From positions 1 to 9,761 of the forward strand of contig JABGQJ010000257.1 of the NCBI GenBank assembly GCA_018648945.1: a stretch of 9,761 nucleotides of DNA, written 5' to 3'. Each line of letters opens with the position of its first letter. Within the stretch, counting starts at the first letter, position 1. The position numbers and the translations under genes were made by a program. Positions 1 to 7,039 of this stretch are shown here, piece after piece. The notes beneath the pieces are model-generated. The model ran no database searches and was not told where the DNA came from. It saw nothing but the letters and a program-made list of their open reading frames with translations. The DNA is from Victivallales bacterium (GTDB lineage: Bacteria; Verrucomicrobiota; Lentisphaeria; Oligosphaerales; Lenti-02).

Positions 1-151
1 CAACGCGAGGAGCGGGGTAGCTCCGGATGCCAAGGCGTGGCGCGGCGGGGTGGTTTACGTGGCACCTACCCGGACACCTTGCCGGCCAGAGCACTGCCGC
101 CAGACCAAGCGCGACTGCAGCTGTCAGCAGCTGTCTGGAAGACTCGTTCAT
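1..151 (-). CDS. N-terminus of an exported protein of unknown function (partial, runs off left edge)
   Basis: An open frame begins at an ATG (complement of 149-151) and stays open for 50 codons to the window edge. A GGGAG ribosome binding site lies 8 nt upstream. The product starts MNESSRQLLTAAVALGLAAV, followed by LWPARC. It has a short polar start and about 15 hydrophobic residues (roughly 8-22), then a possible signal peptidase site after WPA, which looks like a secretion signal. The start is only 34 nt past the stop of the TPR/beta-barrel gene on the same strand, so it is probably the next gene of that operon. No domain can be named from this fragment. It might be a substrate or partner of the outer-membrane protein, but that is inference. 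The frame is well supported; the function is unknown. Confidence 0.6.
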   Translation of the reverse strand, partial: MNESSRQLLTAAVALGLAAVLWPARCPGRCHVNHPAAPRLGIRSYPAPRV

Positions 152-185
152 GGGACTGACTCCCGGGGATAGTGCCGACGACTCG

Positions 186-1904
186 TCAATAGTTGATCAC
201 GACTCCTGCGGCCACGACCGTGGAAACGAAGCTGAAGGTATCCACGTTCGAGGAGTTGCGCATGTGACGGTATTCCACATAGGCATCGACATGGCTGGTG
301 ATCGAGCGGCTGAGGCGTGCGGTATACGAATCGCGCCGATCGCTGCGCCGGCGCCCGGCCATGTCGTAGGAGTTGGGCGACAGGTAGTCTTGGTGCAGGT
401 AGGAGTATTCGGCCGTAGCGTAGATGTCCAGCGGGAGCCACAGCCCCGCACCGGCCACGAGTCTGGGGGTATTGCAGTCGTAGTCCGAGCCCTGAGTGCG
501 GTCCCAGGTGTGTTCGAACCCGGCGTAGAGCCTCAGCCCGAGCCTCTTGACGTCCACGGTCTGGTAGACCCCCATCTTGTGTTGGTCGCCGTCCCGGTCG
601 CTGGCGGGGGTGGCGGGCAGAGACACCTCACGGCGTGCGTACCGATGAAACAGAAGCGTGTGGGTCCAGTCCGTTTCTCGATATGTGATTGACACACCGG
701 CCCCGATCTGGTTCTCGTAGCTGTCTCCGCCCAGTCGGGAAACCGCGTAGGAGGGGTGTAGATCGACTGTGAGGGGGCCGTTCTCCCACTCCAAATAGGG
801 AGTGACGGTGGCCATGGTGTAGTCGAACTGGTCCTCGTCAGCATGAGCCGACTGGAAGAGGTCCAGACGCAGCCCCGTACCCAGCGTGCCCCGCTGCAAT
901 GCCCGCCAGTCTACCCGCCCGCTCAGCACGAGCCGCTCGTCTCGCCGGTCGTTCGTCCGCGGGGGAACGTAGAGATCGTCAAGGCTGGCGTTGGCCATGG
1001 CAACATTGTCGTCGAACTCGACGTGCACATCAAGGGTCGCACTGAGGCGTTTGTCCTTCGCCCGCGACACCTGTCGCTTGGCCAGGGCTCCCCCCTTGCC
1101 GGTGCGTAGATCCAGAATACTGCGTGACATGTCCGCCCCGCTGCCTTGGGTAGTGTCAATCTTGGCCAGATGGGTTTGGAATGCCTCCTTCCGGATCGGT
1201 TCTTCCTCCTCCCGCACGCTGCGGCGCAGCGCAGCGACACCCGCTTCGGTCTGGCCACGGTTCAGGGCGATCAACCCCAGATTGAAGTGCTTGCGCCCCG
1301 AGTAGGGCGTGCCGGCATCAGGCACTCCGCGCAGGGCTTGCTCGGCCTGTGACCATTGCTTTTGATCCATGTAAGCGATGCCCAAACGGAATGCCAGTTC
1401 GGGCGTCTGGCCCGAGATGGCCTTCTCGGCCAGCAGGGCGTCAAGCGCTCTGGCAGGCCGGCCCGTCTCCAGGTAACCTCTCCCCAGCAACAGATGCAGT
1501 TCGGGCCGCTTCGGCTCCAATGCCCGGCACTTCAGCAATGCGGCGATGCCGTCCTCGTCGGATACTTCCTCGACGTGGACCTTGCCCAGCAGGAACCATG
1601 CGTCGGCATTGTCCGTCACCTGCATTGTGGCCAGATCGAGGAGCGTGAGCGCCTCAACATGCTGACCTTGGGCGACCAATTCCCCGGCCTTTGCCACGAG
1701 CTTGGCCGGAGGCATTAGGTAGATCTCCGCACCTGAGCCGGGTTCCGCGTCCTGGGCTCGGACGGTCGCTGCCGGCATCAGGATGGCGGCGGTCGCCGCC
1801 ATCAGCAGAGCCCTGGCAACGCTGGCTCGATTCCGCCTGCGTGGGCAGGCATGAGCATGCCGCCCGTCTCGGTTCCCAGCTGTTCCTGTGATGATCTTAG
1901 CCAT
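186..1904 (-). CDS. TPR-repeat outer-membrane beta-barrel protein (Slam-like or polysaccharide-exporter-like architecture)
   Basis: This 572-residue protein probably sits in the outer membrane with its N-terminal half in the periplasm. A signal peptide covers residues 1-50: an arginine-rich n-region, a hydrophobic stretch LLMAATAAILM, and a likely cut after TVRA. TPR-like helical pairs run from about 67 to 235 (for example NADAWFLLGKVHVEE and KHFNLGLIALNRGQTEAG). After a charged linker, residues 286-572 alternate aromatic and polar residues as in beta strands, with a DDNV motif near the first strand, and the chain ends VVINY, with the terminal aromatic residue common in barrel proteins. TPR plus a barrel of about 290 residues recalls Slam (surface lipoprotein assembly modifier) proteins, or PgaA/BcsC-type polysaccharide exporters; the sequence alone does not decide. 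The ATG at 1904 is chosen because GAGGG lies 5 nt upstream; a GTG 10 codons earlier has no such site. It follows the coiled-coil gene by 66 nt. Confidence 0.8.
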   Translation of the reverse strand: MAKIITGTAGNRDGRHAHACPRRRNRASVARALLMAATAAILMPAATVRAQDAEPGSGAEIYLMPPAKLVAKAGELVAQGQHVEALTLLDLATMQVTDNADAWFLLGKVHVEEVSDEDGIAALLKCRALEPKRPELHLLLGRGYLETGRPARALDALLAEKAISGQTPELAFRLGIAYMDQKQWSQAEQALRGVPDAGTPYSGRKHFNLGLIALNRGQTEAGVAALRRSVREEEEPIRKEAFQTHLAKIDTTQGSGADMSRSILDLRTGKGGALAKRQVSRAKDKRLSATLDVHVEFDDNVAMANASLDDLYVPPRTNDRRDERLVLSGRVDWRALQRGTLGTGLRLDLFQSAHADEDQFDYTMATVTPYLEWENGPLTVDLHPSYAVSRLGGDSYENQIGAGVSITYRETDWTHTLLFHRYARREVSLPATPASDRDGDQHKMGVYQTVDVKRLGLRLYAGFEHTWDRTQGSDYDCNTPRLVAGAGLWLPLDIYATAEYSYLHQDYLSPNSYDMAGRRRSDRRDSYTARLSRSITSHVDAYVEYRHMRNSSNVDTFSFVSTVVAAGVVINY

Positions 1905-1970
1905 GTCGTCCCTCAAAGTTGTTCGGCATGCCACGCCGCGAAGGTACCCGGGTTGCGTTGCGAATTCTGG

Positions 1971-2477
1971 TCACCGTCCGAAGGTGGTCCTGAGAGAATC
2001 GAGTTCCCCAACCGCCGTCCGGAGTTGTTTGTAGGTGCCCTTCAGGTCCGCCAGCGCTTTCGCAGCTGTTTCTGGCGACGCGGCGGCGGCCCCCCCTTGG
2101 CTTGCGGCAGCCCAGGTCTTCCTGGCCTTTGTCGCTGCCACTTGTAGAACCGATATCTTGCGCTTGAGCTGCGCAATTCGCTTTCTCGCTGCGGCATCAG
2201 GGCCAGCCGTTTCAGCGGCGTCACTGGGCACCGCGCGGGTAGCATTGGGCAGGCCAGGCGTCACGGCGTCATACCCAGGCGCTCGCTGGTTCTCGGGTCC
2301 CACGCGTCCGCGGGCGCCCGGCTCAGGGCGCACCACGCCCAAGCCGCGCGAGCCGCGCGAGCATGGCAAGCGGGGCGGGCACGGCCGAGGGTTAGCGTGC
2401 AGAGCTGCAACCAGCCCAGAACAAGCCAGGGCAACTCCCATCGATCGGCGCCTAAACAATCGCGTCTGTCGGAGCAT
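1971..2477 (-). CDS. small exported coiled-coil protein of unknown function
   Basis: A 168-residue protein that I do not recognise as a named family. Residues 1-28 look like a signal peptide: MLRQTRLFRRRS, then a hydrophobic MGVALACSGLVAALHA, with a likely cut before NPRP. The cysteine in LALAC-like context (ALAC) is a weak lipobox, so a lipoprotein is possible. Residues 30-93 are rich in Pro, Gly and Arg and probably disordered. Residues 95-127 (RIAQLKRKISVLQ) and 134-165 (TAAKALADLKGTYKQLRTAV) look like two amphipathic helices, perhaps a coiled coil. The ATG at 2477 has a perfect AGGAGG 7 nt upstream, so it is preferred over the ATG seven codons earlier. It appears to be the first gene of an operon with the TPR/beta-barrel protein and may act with it at the cell envelope; that role is inferred only from position. 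Confidence 0.65.
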   Translation of the reverse strand: MLRQTRLFRRRSMGVALACSGLVAALHANPRPCPPRLPCSRGSRGLGVVRPEPGARGRVGPENQRAPGYDAVTPGLPNATRAVPSDAAETAGPDAAARKRIAQLKRKISVLQVAATKARKTWAAASQGGAAAASPETAAKALADLKGTYKQLRTAVGELDSLRTTFGR

Positions 2478-2540
2478 GTGGTCGCCTCCTGAGGGCACTG
2501 GTTAGCTACCGGAGTCTCTCTTCAGCTCTCCGAGCCCCCA

Positions 2541-2569
2541 AGTATAGGCATCTCCGCTCCGCACAAAAG
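2541..2569 (-). promoter_or_regulatory. candidate promoter for the envelope operon
   Basis: On the minus strand a TATACT box (complement of 2541-2546, five of six bases matching TATAAT) lies 64 nt before the ATG of the coiled-coil gene. Seventeen bases upstream is only a weak -35, CTTTTG. The -10 box is good and well placed, the -35 is poor, so it may depend on an activator or be a chance match. Confidence 0.35.
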
Positions 2570-2837
2570 ATCGCACACTACATTTTATTAGGGTGCCCTT
2601 TGGTCCGCCTGAATGCAAATGGATGAGTGAAATACTGATGAATCACACATGTCTGCTTCCGCTTCGTCCGTGCCCTCGTGCGTAAGCGGTCCAGATGCGC
2701 TTGGGAGATGGTCCCGTGAAGCTGGCGCGCCGTGTTTCGGCACTGGTTCCTGAGTGATGGGAGCGGCACTGTCGCGCTTGAGGGGGTCGTCCGGTAGGCC
2801 GGCCTCGCGGCATCGTCGGGCTGGCACCTTCCTCGGG

Positions 2838-2864
2838 ATATGCCGCCGCCCTGGCGGGGGCTCG
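2838..2864 (-). repeat. first hairpin module, partial copy of the two-hairpin repeat
   Basis: The plus strand ATATGCCGCC at 2838-2847, followed by a GC-rich stem and GGGGGCTC at 2856-2863, closely matches the module at 2909-2928 (ATATGCCGCC then GGGGGCTC). The two lie about 70 nt apart as direct repeats. The copy at 2838 has three extra bases and no obvious second hairpin next to it. Confidence 0.5.
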
Positions 2865-2882
2865 GTTCCCCCTTTTCGTCCA

Positions 2883-2926
2883 CCACGGGTTTGCACCCGT
2901 GGCTACTATATGCCGCCTGCGGGGGC
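2883..2926 (-). repeat. two-hairpin intergenic repeat, 44 nt, downstream of hemerythrin
   Basis: On the minus strand a GC-rich hairpin (complement of 2912-2926; six-base arms with one G-G mismatch and loop GCA) is joined by a linker containing ATATAGTAG to a perfect hairpin at 2883-2902 (CCACGGGT, 4-nt loop, ACCCGTGG). The order hairpin, linker with TAnnAGCC, hairpin is the same as in the repeats at 7040-7083 and 7223-7266. It lies about 42 nt beyond the 35-nt repeat that follows the hemerythrin stop. Similar palindromes are common in PVC genomes in my recollection; function unknown. Confidence 0.65.
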
Positions 2927-2968
2927 TCCGGAGCTTCCTGCCGGAGTCCCAGTTCCCTGCCCCAGACT

Positions 2969-3003
2969 TTGCCTCAACCGTGTAGCAATAGGGTGTATGA
3001 AGC
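2969..3003 (-). repeat. 35-nt stop-codon-linked repeat, copy 1
   Basis: Read on the minus strand it begins GCTTCATAC, continues CCCTATTGCTACACG and ends TTGAGGCAA. It matches 33 of 35 bases of 6974-7008. It starts 5 nt after the hemerythrin TAG; weaker similarity continues back through the stop codon itself. It has no strong internal stem. Role unknown: possibly part of a dispersed 3' untranslated element. Confidence 0.75.
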
Positions 3004-3008
3004 TAAGG

Positions 3009-3431
3009 CTACGACGGGATTTTGACGCCCTTCTCCCTGAGGAAGGCGCCAAAGGCCATGTCGACGCTCTGGATGTGCTGGATCAACCAGTTCCCCAGGA
3101 AGGTCTCGACGGCATCGGCAAGGGGTTGGGTGGCACCCTCTTCCTCGAAGTCGCGGACGAGGTCCGCCAAGGTCTGCCGCAGGTCGTCGTGCTTGCTCTT
3201 GTGTTCGGCCATGGCGGGATAGGCGTTGGCCGCCATATGGTGCTCTTCGCTGGAGAAGTGCGTGGCCGTGTAGTCCACGAGGAAGCTCAGATTCCTGATG
3301 ATATGGTCTTTGCCGAGGCTGGCCTCGATCGCCTCCACCGCGCTGTTGAAGTGGCCGATCCACCGCTGGTGCTGCTGGTCCACAAGATCGATGCCGACCG
3401 ACAGTGCGTCTGTCCATGCCAACTTGGTCAT
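3009..3431 (-). CDS. bacteriohemerythrin (oxygen-binding di-iron protein)
   Basis: A 140-residue single-domain hemerythrin, the usual length of bacterial forms, with no signal peptide, so cytoplasmic. Members hold two iron ions in a four-helix bundle and bind oxygen reversibly, serving in oxygen sensing, storage or delivery. All seven iron ligands are visible with family spacing: His21 (DQQH), His58 and Glu62 (THFSSEEHH), His77 and His81 (EHKSKH), His119 and Asp124 (HIQSVD). The opening LAWTDALSVGIDLVDQQH is also typical. The ATG at 3431 has AAGGAG 8 nt upstream; an ATG seven codons earlier lacks a good site. It lies 136 nt downstream of the phospholipase D gene on the same strand and may be transcribed with it. 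The stop codon is followed at once by a 35-nt repeat shared with the sulfatase gene end. Confidence 0.95.
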   Translation of the reverse strand: MTKLAWTDALSVGIDLVDQQHQRWIGHFNSAVEAIEASLGKDHIIRNLSFLVDYTATHFSSEEHHMAANAYPAMAEHKSKHDDLRQTLADLVRDFEEEGATQPLADAVETFLGNWLIQHIQSVDMAFGAFLREKGVKIPS

Positions 3432-3507
3432 CCGGGGATCTCCTTGACTCATTGGTTCGGGTGGCGGGTTCGGGGCGTGCCTGCTTCTTTACGGTGCCGC
3501 CGAATGC

Positions 3508-3542
3508 GCCTGAATCAAGAGTCTTGACGCATCCGCTCAGGC
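3508..3542. promoter_or_regulatory. nested inverted repeat between the phospholipase D and hemerythrin genes
   Basis: A perfect palindrome TCAAGA-G-TCTTGA (3515-3527) is framed by GCCTGA (3508-3513) and TCAGGC (3537-3542), which are also complementary. It sits 26 nt after the phospholipase D stop and 77 nt before the hemerythrin start. It could be an operator for hemerythrin or a transcript hairpin; there is no U-tract, so a standard terminator is unlikely. Confidence 0.35.
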
Positions 3543-3567
3543 TGGGTTCCTCGTCGGCGCTGAATGG

Positions 3568-5364
3568 TTACATGATCGGCACGGCGAGAGGGCCGACGGT
3601 CTTGAGGATGCGGGTCGTGATTTCCTTCATGCTGAGTCCCGGCGGCGCACCGGGGAAGCCGCCGGTGTCCTTGTAGTTATCGTAGAAGTCCGGATGGCTC
3701 GTCGGCACGGCGGGTTTGCCGGGGCGCAACCCGAAGCTGGTGGTGTTGCGGATTGGCCAGAGGTCGATGGGGCTCCACAGCATCAGCCCCTCGACCATGC
3801 CGTTGAGGACGTCCGTGCCGAGCGGCATCTGCCGCTTCGCGATGACCCAGCTGTTCTCCGGACGGCAGTCGTTGAGCATGTCGTCCCGAAGCTGTTTGGC
3901 CACCTCTTCGTCGTCAATCAGGAAGCCGACTTCCGTGTTCAGATTCGCGGACCGCGGGTCCAGGTTGTAGGAACCGATATAGGAGATTCGTCTGTCCATC
4001 ACGGCCGATTTCGCGTGGATGCACAGGAAAGGCCCGCGGTCCTGCTCGCCCTTGTCGATCTTCTCTTGGGCGCGTTCGGCGAACTCGTCGAAGGCGGGGT
4101 AGACCTGGCGGAGGTCGGCCGGATGGGGCTTGTACTCGTACGTTTCGAAGCCCAGTCCCTCAATGTAGGAGGAGCGCAACCGGTAGTTGGCGGAGTAGGC
4201 GAAGGTGTTGTCGGTGGAACCGAAGCTGTTGGTGGAGACGATGACCCGCAGGTCGGGGTTCTTCTTCCTCAGTTTGGCGAAGAACCTCTGGGTGGATCGC
4301 CCCAACACGAAGTAGGGGCTCTGGATGACCATCTCTCCCTGCACCTTCCCGAACGTCTTGCCCAGCCTGCGGGTGAGGGCGCCGCCACCCCGCAGCCACC
4401 AGGCGCGGTTCTTCCCCGGTTTGTCGGCCACGAACTCGACCCTCCGTGCCTGGGTCAACCGATCGGTGAAGCGGCGCTCGATGAGGTCGGCATCGGACGC
4501 CTGCTTGTACTCGCTCTCGCAGAGCTCACCGAAATTGAAGTCCTCGTGGGTCCTGAATCTCTTGAACTTGTCTTCCCGGATGGCCCTGGCTACATCCACA
4601 AGCTCCTCGGCGGACACCACATGGCGGCACTTCCAGTATTTCTCAAAGGACTTCCTGACCCCTGGGACCACCGGGCCGACCACCAGCACGTCACGGTCCT
4701 TGAAGTTTATCTTGGTGGATCGGTTGAAGTAGGTGTTCTCGATGTTCCTGCCGCCGGTGATCGCGACCACGTCGTCGAACACCATGATCTTGTTGTGCAT
4801 CCGCTGGTTCAGCGACTTGAAGCCGAGGATGAGGCCGGTGAAAATCTGCAGGCGCGATGGGCGGATCCGTTTCGCGGCTGGCCGGTAGTGCTTGATCTCG
4901 AGGTTCGGGTTGGCCGTGGCCAGGAAAGCCACCACATCGGGATCCTTGTGGGACACGAAATGATCGGCGATGACCCGCACATGGACGCCGCGCTTCGCCG
5001 CCTCGATCAACTCGTGCATCACGAATCGCCCGACCTCGTCGTTCGTCCAGATGAAGGTCTGGACGCAGATGCTCCTGGTCGCGTTCCGGATCAGATGGAT
5101 GCGCGCCAGCAGGGCATCGTCGCCGCTGTTCAGGATGTGGACGTAGTTGCCTTGTGTCTCTGCTGTTTTCGCGCGGATTGCGCGGACCGTCTTATCCACC
5201 ACGGGTGAGAATGGCGAGTTCCGGAACAGCGCTCCGTTGCCGACCGTGAACGGGATCGGGCGGAAGGTGGTGAACCTGCGCTCTTTTGCCACCTGGAGCC
5301 GTTCTTGGCATGCGCAGCCACAGGCGAGGAGAGCCAGCGCCGACAGGATGATCCATCGCTTCAT
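3568..5364 (-). CDS. phospholipase D family lipoprotein, cardiolipin synthase C-like
   Basis: A 598-residue enzyme with two complete HKD motifs: His190-Lys192-Asp197 (HNKIMVFD, followed by GGRNIENTYF) and His450-Lys452-Asp457 (HAKSAVMD, followed by GSYNLDPRSANLNTEVG). This layout matches the ClsC/YmdC group, which transfers phosphatidyl groups to make cardiolipin; general phospholipase or other phosphodiester activity cannot be excluded. The two histidines would form and resolve a covalent phospho-enzyme intermediate. The N-terminus MKRWIILSALALLACGCAC is a lipoprotein-type signal with LLAC at Cys15, so the enzyme is probably membrane-anchored on the outer side of the inner membrane. It is longer than E. 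coli ClsC (about 470 residues); residues 500-598 form an extra Pro/Gly-rich tail. The ATG has AAGGA 8 nt upstream. It is divergent from the sulfatase gene. Confidence 0.9.
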   Translation of the reverse strand: MKRWIILSALALLACGCACQERLQVAKERRFTTFRPIPFTVGNGALFRNSPFSPVVDKTVRAIRAKTAETQGNYVHILNSGDDALLARIHLIRNATRSICVQTFIWTNDEVGRFVMHELIEAAKRGVHVRVIADHFVSHKDPDVVAFLATANPNLEIKHYRPAAKRIRPSRLQIFTGLILGFKSLNQRMHNKIMVFDDVVAITGGRNIENTYFNRSTKINFKDRDVLVVGPVVPGVRKSFEKYWKCRHVVSAEELVDVARAIREDKFKRFRTHEDFNFGELCESEYKQASDADLIERRFTDRLTQARRVEFVADKPGKNRAWWLRGGGALTRRLGKTFGKVQGEMVIQSPYFVLGRSTQRFFAKLRKKNPDLRVIVSTNSFGSTDNTFAYSANYRLRSSYIEGLGFETYEYKPHPADLRQVYPAFDEFAERAQEKIDKGEQDRGPFLCIHAKSAVMDRRISYIGSYNLDPRSANLNTEVGFLIDDEEVAKQLRDDMLNDCRPENSWVIAKRQMPLGTDVLNGMVEGLMLWSPIDLWPIRNTTSFGLRPGKPAVPTSHPDFYDNYKDTGGFPGAPPGLSMKEITTRILKTVGPLAVPIM

Positions 5365-5410
5365 TCCACTATTCCTTCACGGGGCCACCGTGCTTAGGAC
5401 CAAATCGTCC

Positions 5411-5456
5411 TTCCGGGGGAAAGAGCCGTCTACCGTACGCTGTCCCCCCCCCGGAA
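5411..5456. repeat. 9-bp inverted repeat in the divergent promoter region
   Basis: TTCCGGGGG (5411-5419) is exactly complementary to CCCCCGGAA (5448-5456), with 28 nt between. The right arm overlaps a run of nine C (5444-5452). It could be a two-sided operator or a hairpin in the phospholipase D leader. Confidence 0.35.
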
Positions 5457-5461
5457 GTCAA
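5432..5461 (-). promoter_or_regulatory. weak candidate promoter for phospholipase D with a poly-G spacer
   Basis: On the minus strand TTGACT (complement of 5456-5461, five of six bases matching the -35 consensus) is followed by an 18-nt spacer containing nine G in a row and then TACGGT (complement of 5432-5437), a poor -10. The box lies about 70 nt before the ATG. The -35 is good; the -10 leaves the assignment uncertain. Confidence 0.25.
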
Positions 5462-5577
5462 GCGCTGGCTCCCCACACGGGGGCGGGGGCAGGTGGACAG
5501 GAGAGGCGGGCGTGCCATGTTGGCGCACGCACGGGATTGGTTGTGGATTTCCCGCAAACAGGAGCGTCGTATCAGCG

Positions 5578-6969
5578 ATGGGTGCCCAAGCCGAAAATCT
5601 GGTGGTGCTGCTCTGCGATCAGTTGCAGCGAGATGTGCTGGACGTCTATGGTGGGCGGGTGCCAACCCGCGCCTGGTCGACGCTGGCCGGGCAGGGAGCG
5701 GTCTGCGAGCGGTTCTACTGCGCCACGCCGTTGTGCATGCCGACGCGACCCTCGATGATGACCGGGCGTTGGGCGCACAGCCATGGGGCGCTCTGTTTTG
5801 GCGAGGGGTATGACACGGTGCGTGCCGGCGTGCCGTTTCTCCCGGATCTCTTGCAGGATGCCGGGTTCGCCGTGGGCTACGAGGGCATCTGGCACTGCAA
5901 GCGAGAAGCCGCCGACGACCGGCGCGACGCGTACGAGCACTTCCGCGAGACCGGGTTCCCCTATGGCCCGTATGCCGAGGCCTGTGAGTGCCAGGGACAC
6001 GATCCAGGCCTCTCGCGCGCTGCGGTGAACACCCCGACCGACGACGGGCGTACCGACTGGAGCTTCAGCATCCCAGTTCCCCGGCGCTGGGATTCCCCTC
6101 TGGACGAACACCCGGACATGCAGACCGCTCGGCACATGGCCGACTTCATTCGTGCCCATGCGGGGACGCAGCCGTTCGCGGCCTGGGCCTCGATCGGCGC
6201 CCCCCATCCGCCGCTGCTGGTTCCGGAGCCTTTCTACAGCATGTTCGACCCCGACTCCTTCGAGGCGCCTCCAGGCTTCGGCGAGCAGGCGAGCCCGTTG
6301 CCGCGCAATGTGCGCGAGGACGCGCCGGGCTACCAGGCGGTGCTGGGATGGAGCCACGAGCAGTGGGCCATCGCTGCGGCGGGGTACCATGGCTACGCCG
6401 CCTTTGCCGACCATTGCCTGGAGGTGGTGTTGGCAGCACTGCGGGAAACCGGGCAGATGGAGCGCACACTGGTGGTGGCAACGGCAGATCACGGCGAGAT
6501 GCTGGGAGCACACAATCTCTATCAGAAGGGCGTTCTGTACGATCGTGCATGTCGTCTGCCAGCGGTTTTCTGCGGCCCCGGCGTGACGGTGGGACGGTAC
6601 CCGCAGCTTATGTCCCATGTGGATCTTATGCCTACTGTCCTCGAAGCGTTCGGGTTGACGCGGCCGGAGGGCGTGCAAGGCACCAGCCAGGTCGATGTGC
6701 TGCGGAGTCCGGGGGCGGCTGGTCCGGCTTACCAGTTTGTCGAGTTCAACGGCTACATTCGGGGCGGCATCCGCACCCGTGCGGCGATCAGCGAGGAATG
6801 GAAGTACATCTGGGCCGAGGGCGACCTGGAGATGCTGTTTCACCTGCCTGTCGATCCGGATGAACGCCAGAACCTGGCCATGGACCCGGGCGTCGCCGGG
6901 ATTCTCGCTGCCCATCGTGCCGCTCTCCGTGATTGGTGCGAACGGACCGGGGACATATGCGCGCCCTAG
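5578..6969 (+). CDS. sulfatase of the formylglycine type (alkaline phosphatase superfamily)
   Basis: A 463-residue sulfatase that would hydrolyse sulfate esters, probably of a sulfated sugar or small ester. The activation motif is intact: Cys53 in CMPTRPSMMTGR (CxPxR), the cysteine that an FGE or anSME enzyme oxidises to formylglycine; no such enzyme is in this window. Other family marks are Asp14-Gln15 (CDQ; the first Asp of the usual DDQ is Cys), Lys108 (GIWHCK), PHPP at 209-212, Asp304-His305 in TADHGEMLGAH, Lys317, and the C-terminal DPDERQNLA. I prefer ATG 5578 because LVVLLCDQ then sits at the expected distance from the start, but the AGGAG is 13 nt away; a start at 5512 would add 22 residues. 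Neither form shows a signal peptide, unusual in a family often exported in PVC bacteria. Substrate cannot be told. Confidence 0.93.
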   Translation: MGAQAENLVVLLCDQLQRDVLDVYGGRVPTRAWSTLAGQGAVCERFYCATPLCMPTRPSMMTGRWAHSHGALCFGEGYDTVRAGVPFLPDLLQDAGFAVGYEGIWHCKREAADDRRDAYEHFRETGFPYGPYAEACECQGHDPGLSRAAVNTPTDDGRTDWSFSIPVPRRWDSPLDEHPDMQTARHMADFIRAHAGTQPFAAWASIGAPHPPLLVPEPFYSMFDPDSFEAPPGFGEQASPLPRNVREDAPGYQAVLGWSHEQWAIAAAGYHGYAAFADHCLEVVLAALRETGQMERTLVVATADHGEMLGAHNLYQKGVLYDRACRLPAVFCGPGVTVGRYPQLMSHVDLMPTVLEAFGLTRPEGVQGTSQVDVLRSPGAAGPAYQFVEFNGYIRGGIRTRAAISEEWKYIWAEGDLEMLFHLPVDPDERQNLAMDPGVAGILAAHRAALRDWCERTGDICAP

Positions 6970-6973
6970 CTTC

Positions 6974-7008
6974 GCTTCATACGCCCTATTGCTACACGTT
7001 TGAGGCAA
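6974..7008 (+). repeat. 35-nt stop-codon-linked repeat, copy 2
   Basis: It starts 4 nt after the sulfatase TAG and matches the minus-strand copy at 2969-3003 in 33 of 35 bases; the differences are at its positions 10 (G against A) and 26 (T against G). It has the same orientation relative to its upstream gene as copy 1, although the two genes are unrelated and on opposite strands. Confidence 0.75.
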
Positions 7009-7039
7009 GTTTCGGGCACTCTCTGGTCCCCTGCCAGGA

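Larger units (their letters stand above)
2478..3008. other. gene-free intergenic region with hairpin repeats
   Basis: No convincing gene is seen. Open frames here lack ribosome binding sites and have low-complexity Arg/Pro/Gly translations. The left end holds the operon leader and candidate promoter. Bases 2570-2830 show no clear signal beyond a 10-base palindrome AGGCCGGCCT at 2796-2805. Bases 2837-3003 carry palindromic repeats and the 35-nt repeat described separately. Confidence 0.6.

Noticed and set aside
2578..2896. Two overlapping minus-strand frames of 102 codons
   Set aside because: They start within the palindromic repeat, have Arg/Pro-rich low-complexity translations and no ribosome site.
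3432..3500. Sigma70-like promoter for hemerythrin (TTGATT with a -10 17 bases later)
   Set aside because: The only possible -10 (ACCGTA) matches too poorly to list.
3694..5208. Long plus-strand open frame opposite the phospholipase D gene (504 codons)
   Set aside because: It is the antisense shadow of a gene with intact HKD motifs; its translation is Val/Gly/Asp/His-rich with no domain. High GC makes such shadows common.
5444..5452. C9 run as a frameshifted gene or assembly error
   Set aside because: It lies in an intergenic region and disrupts no reading frame, so no pseudogene is implied.
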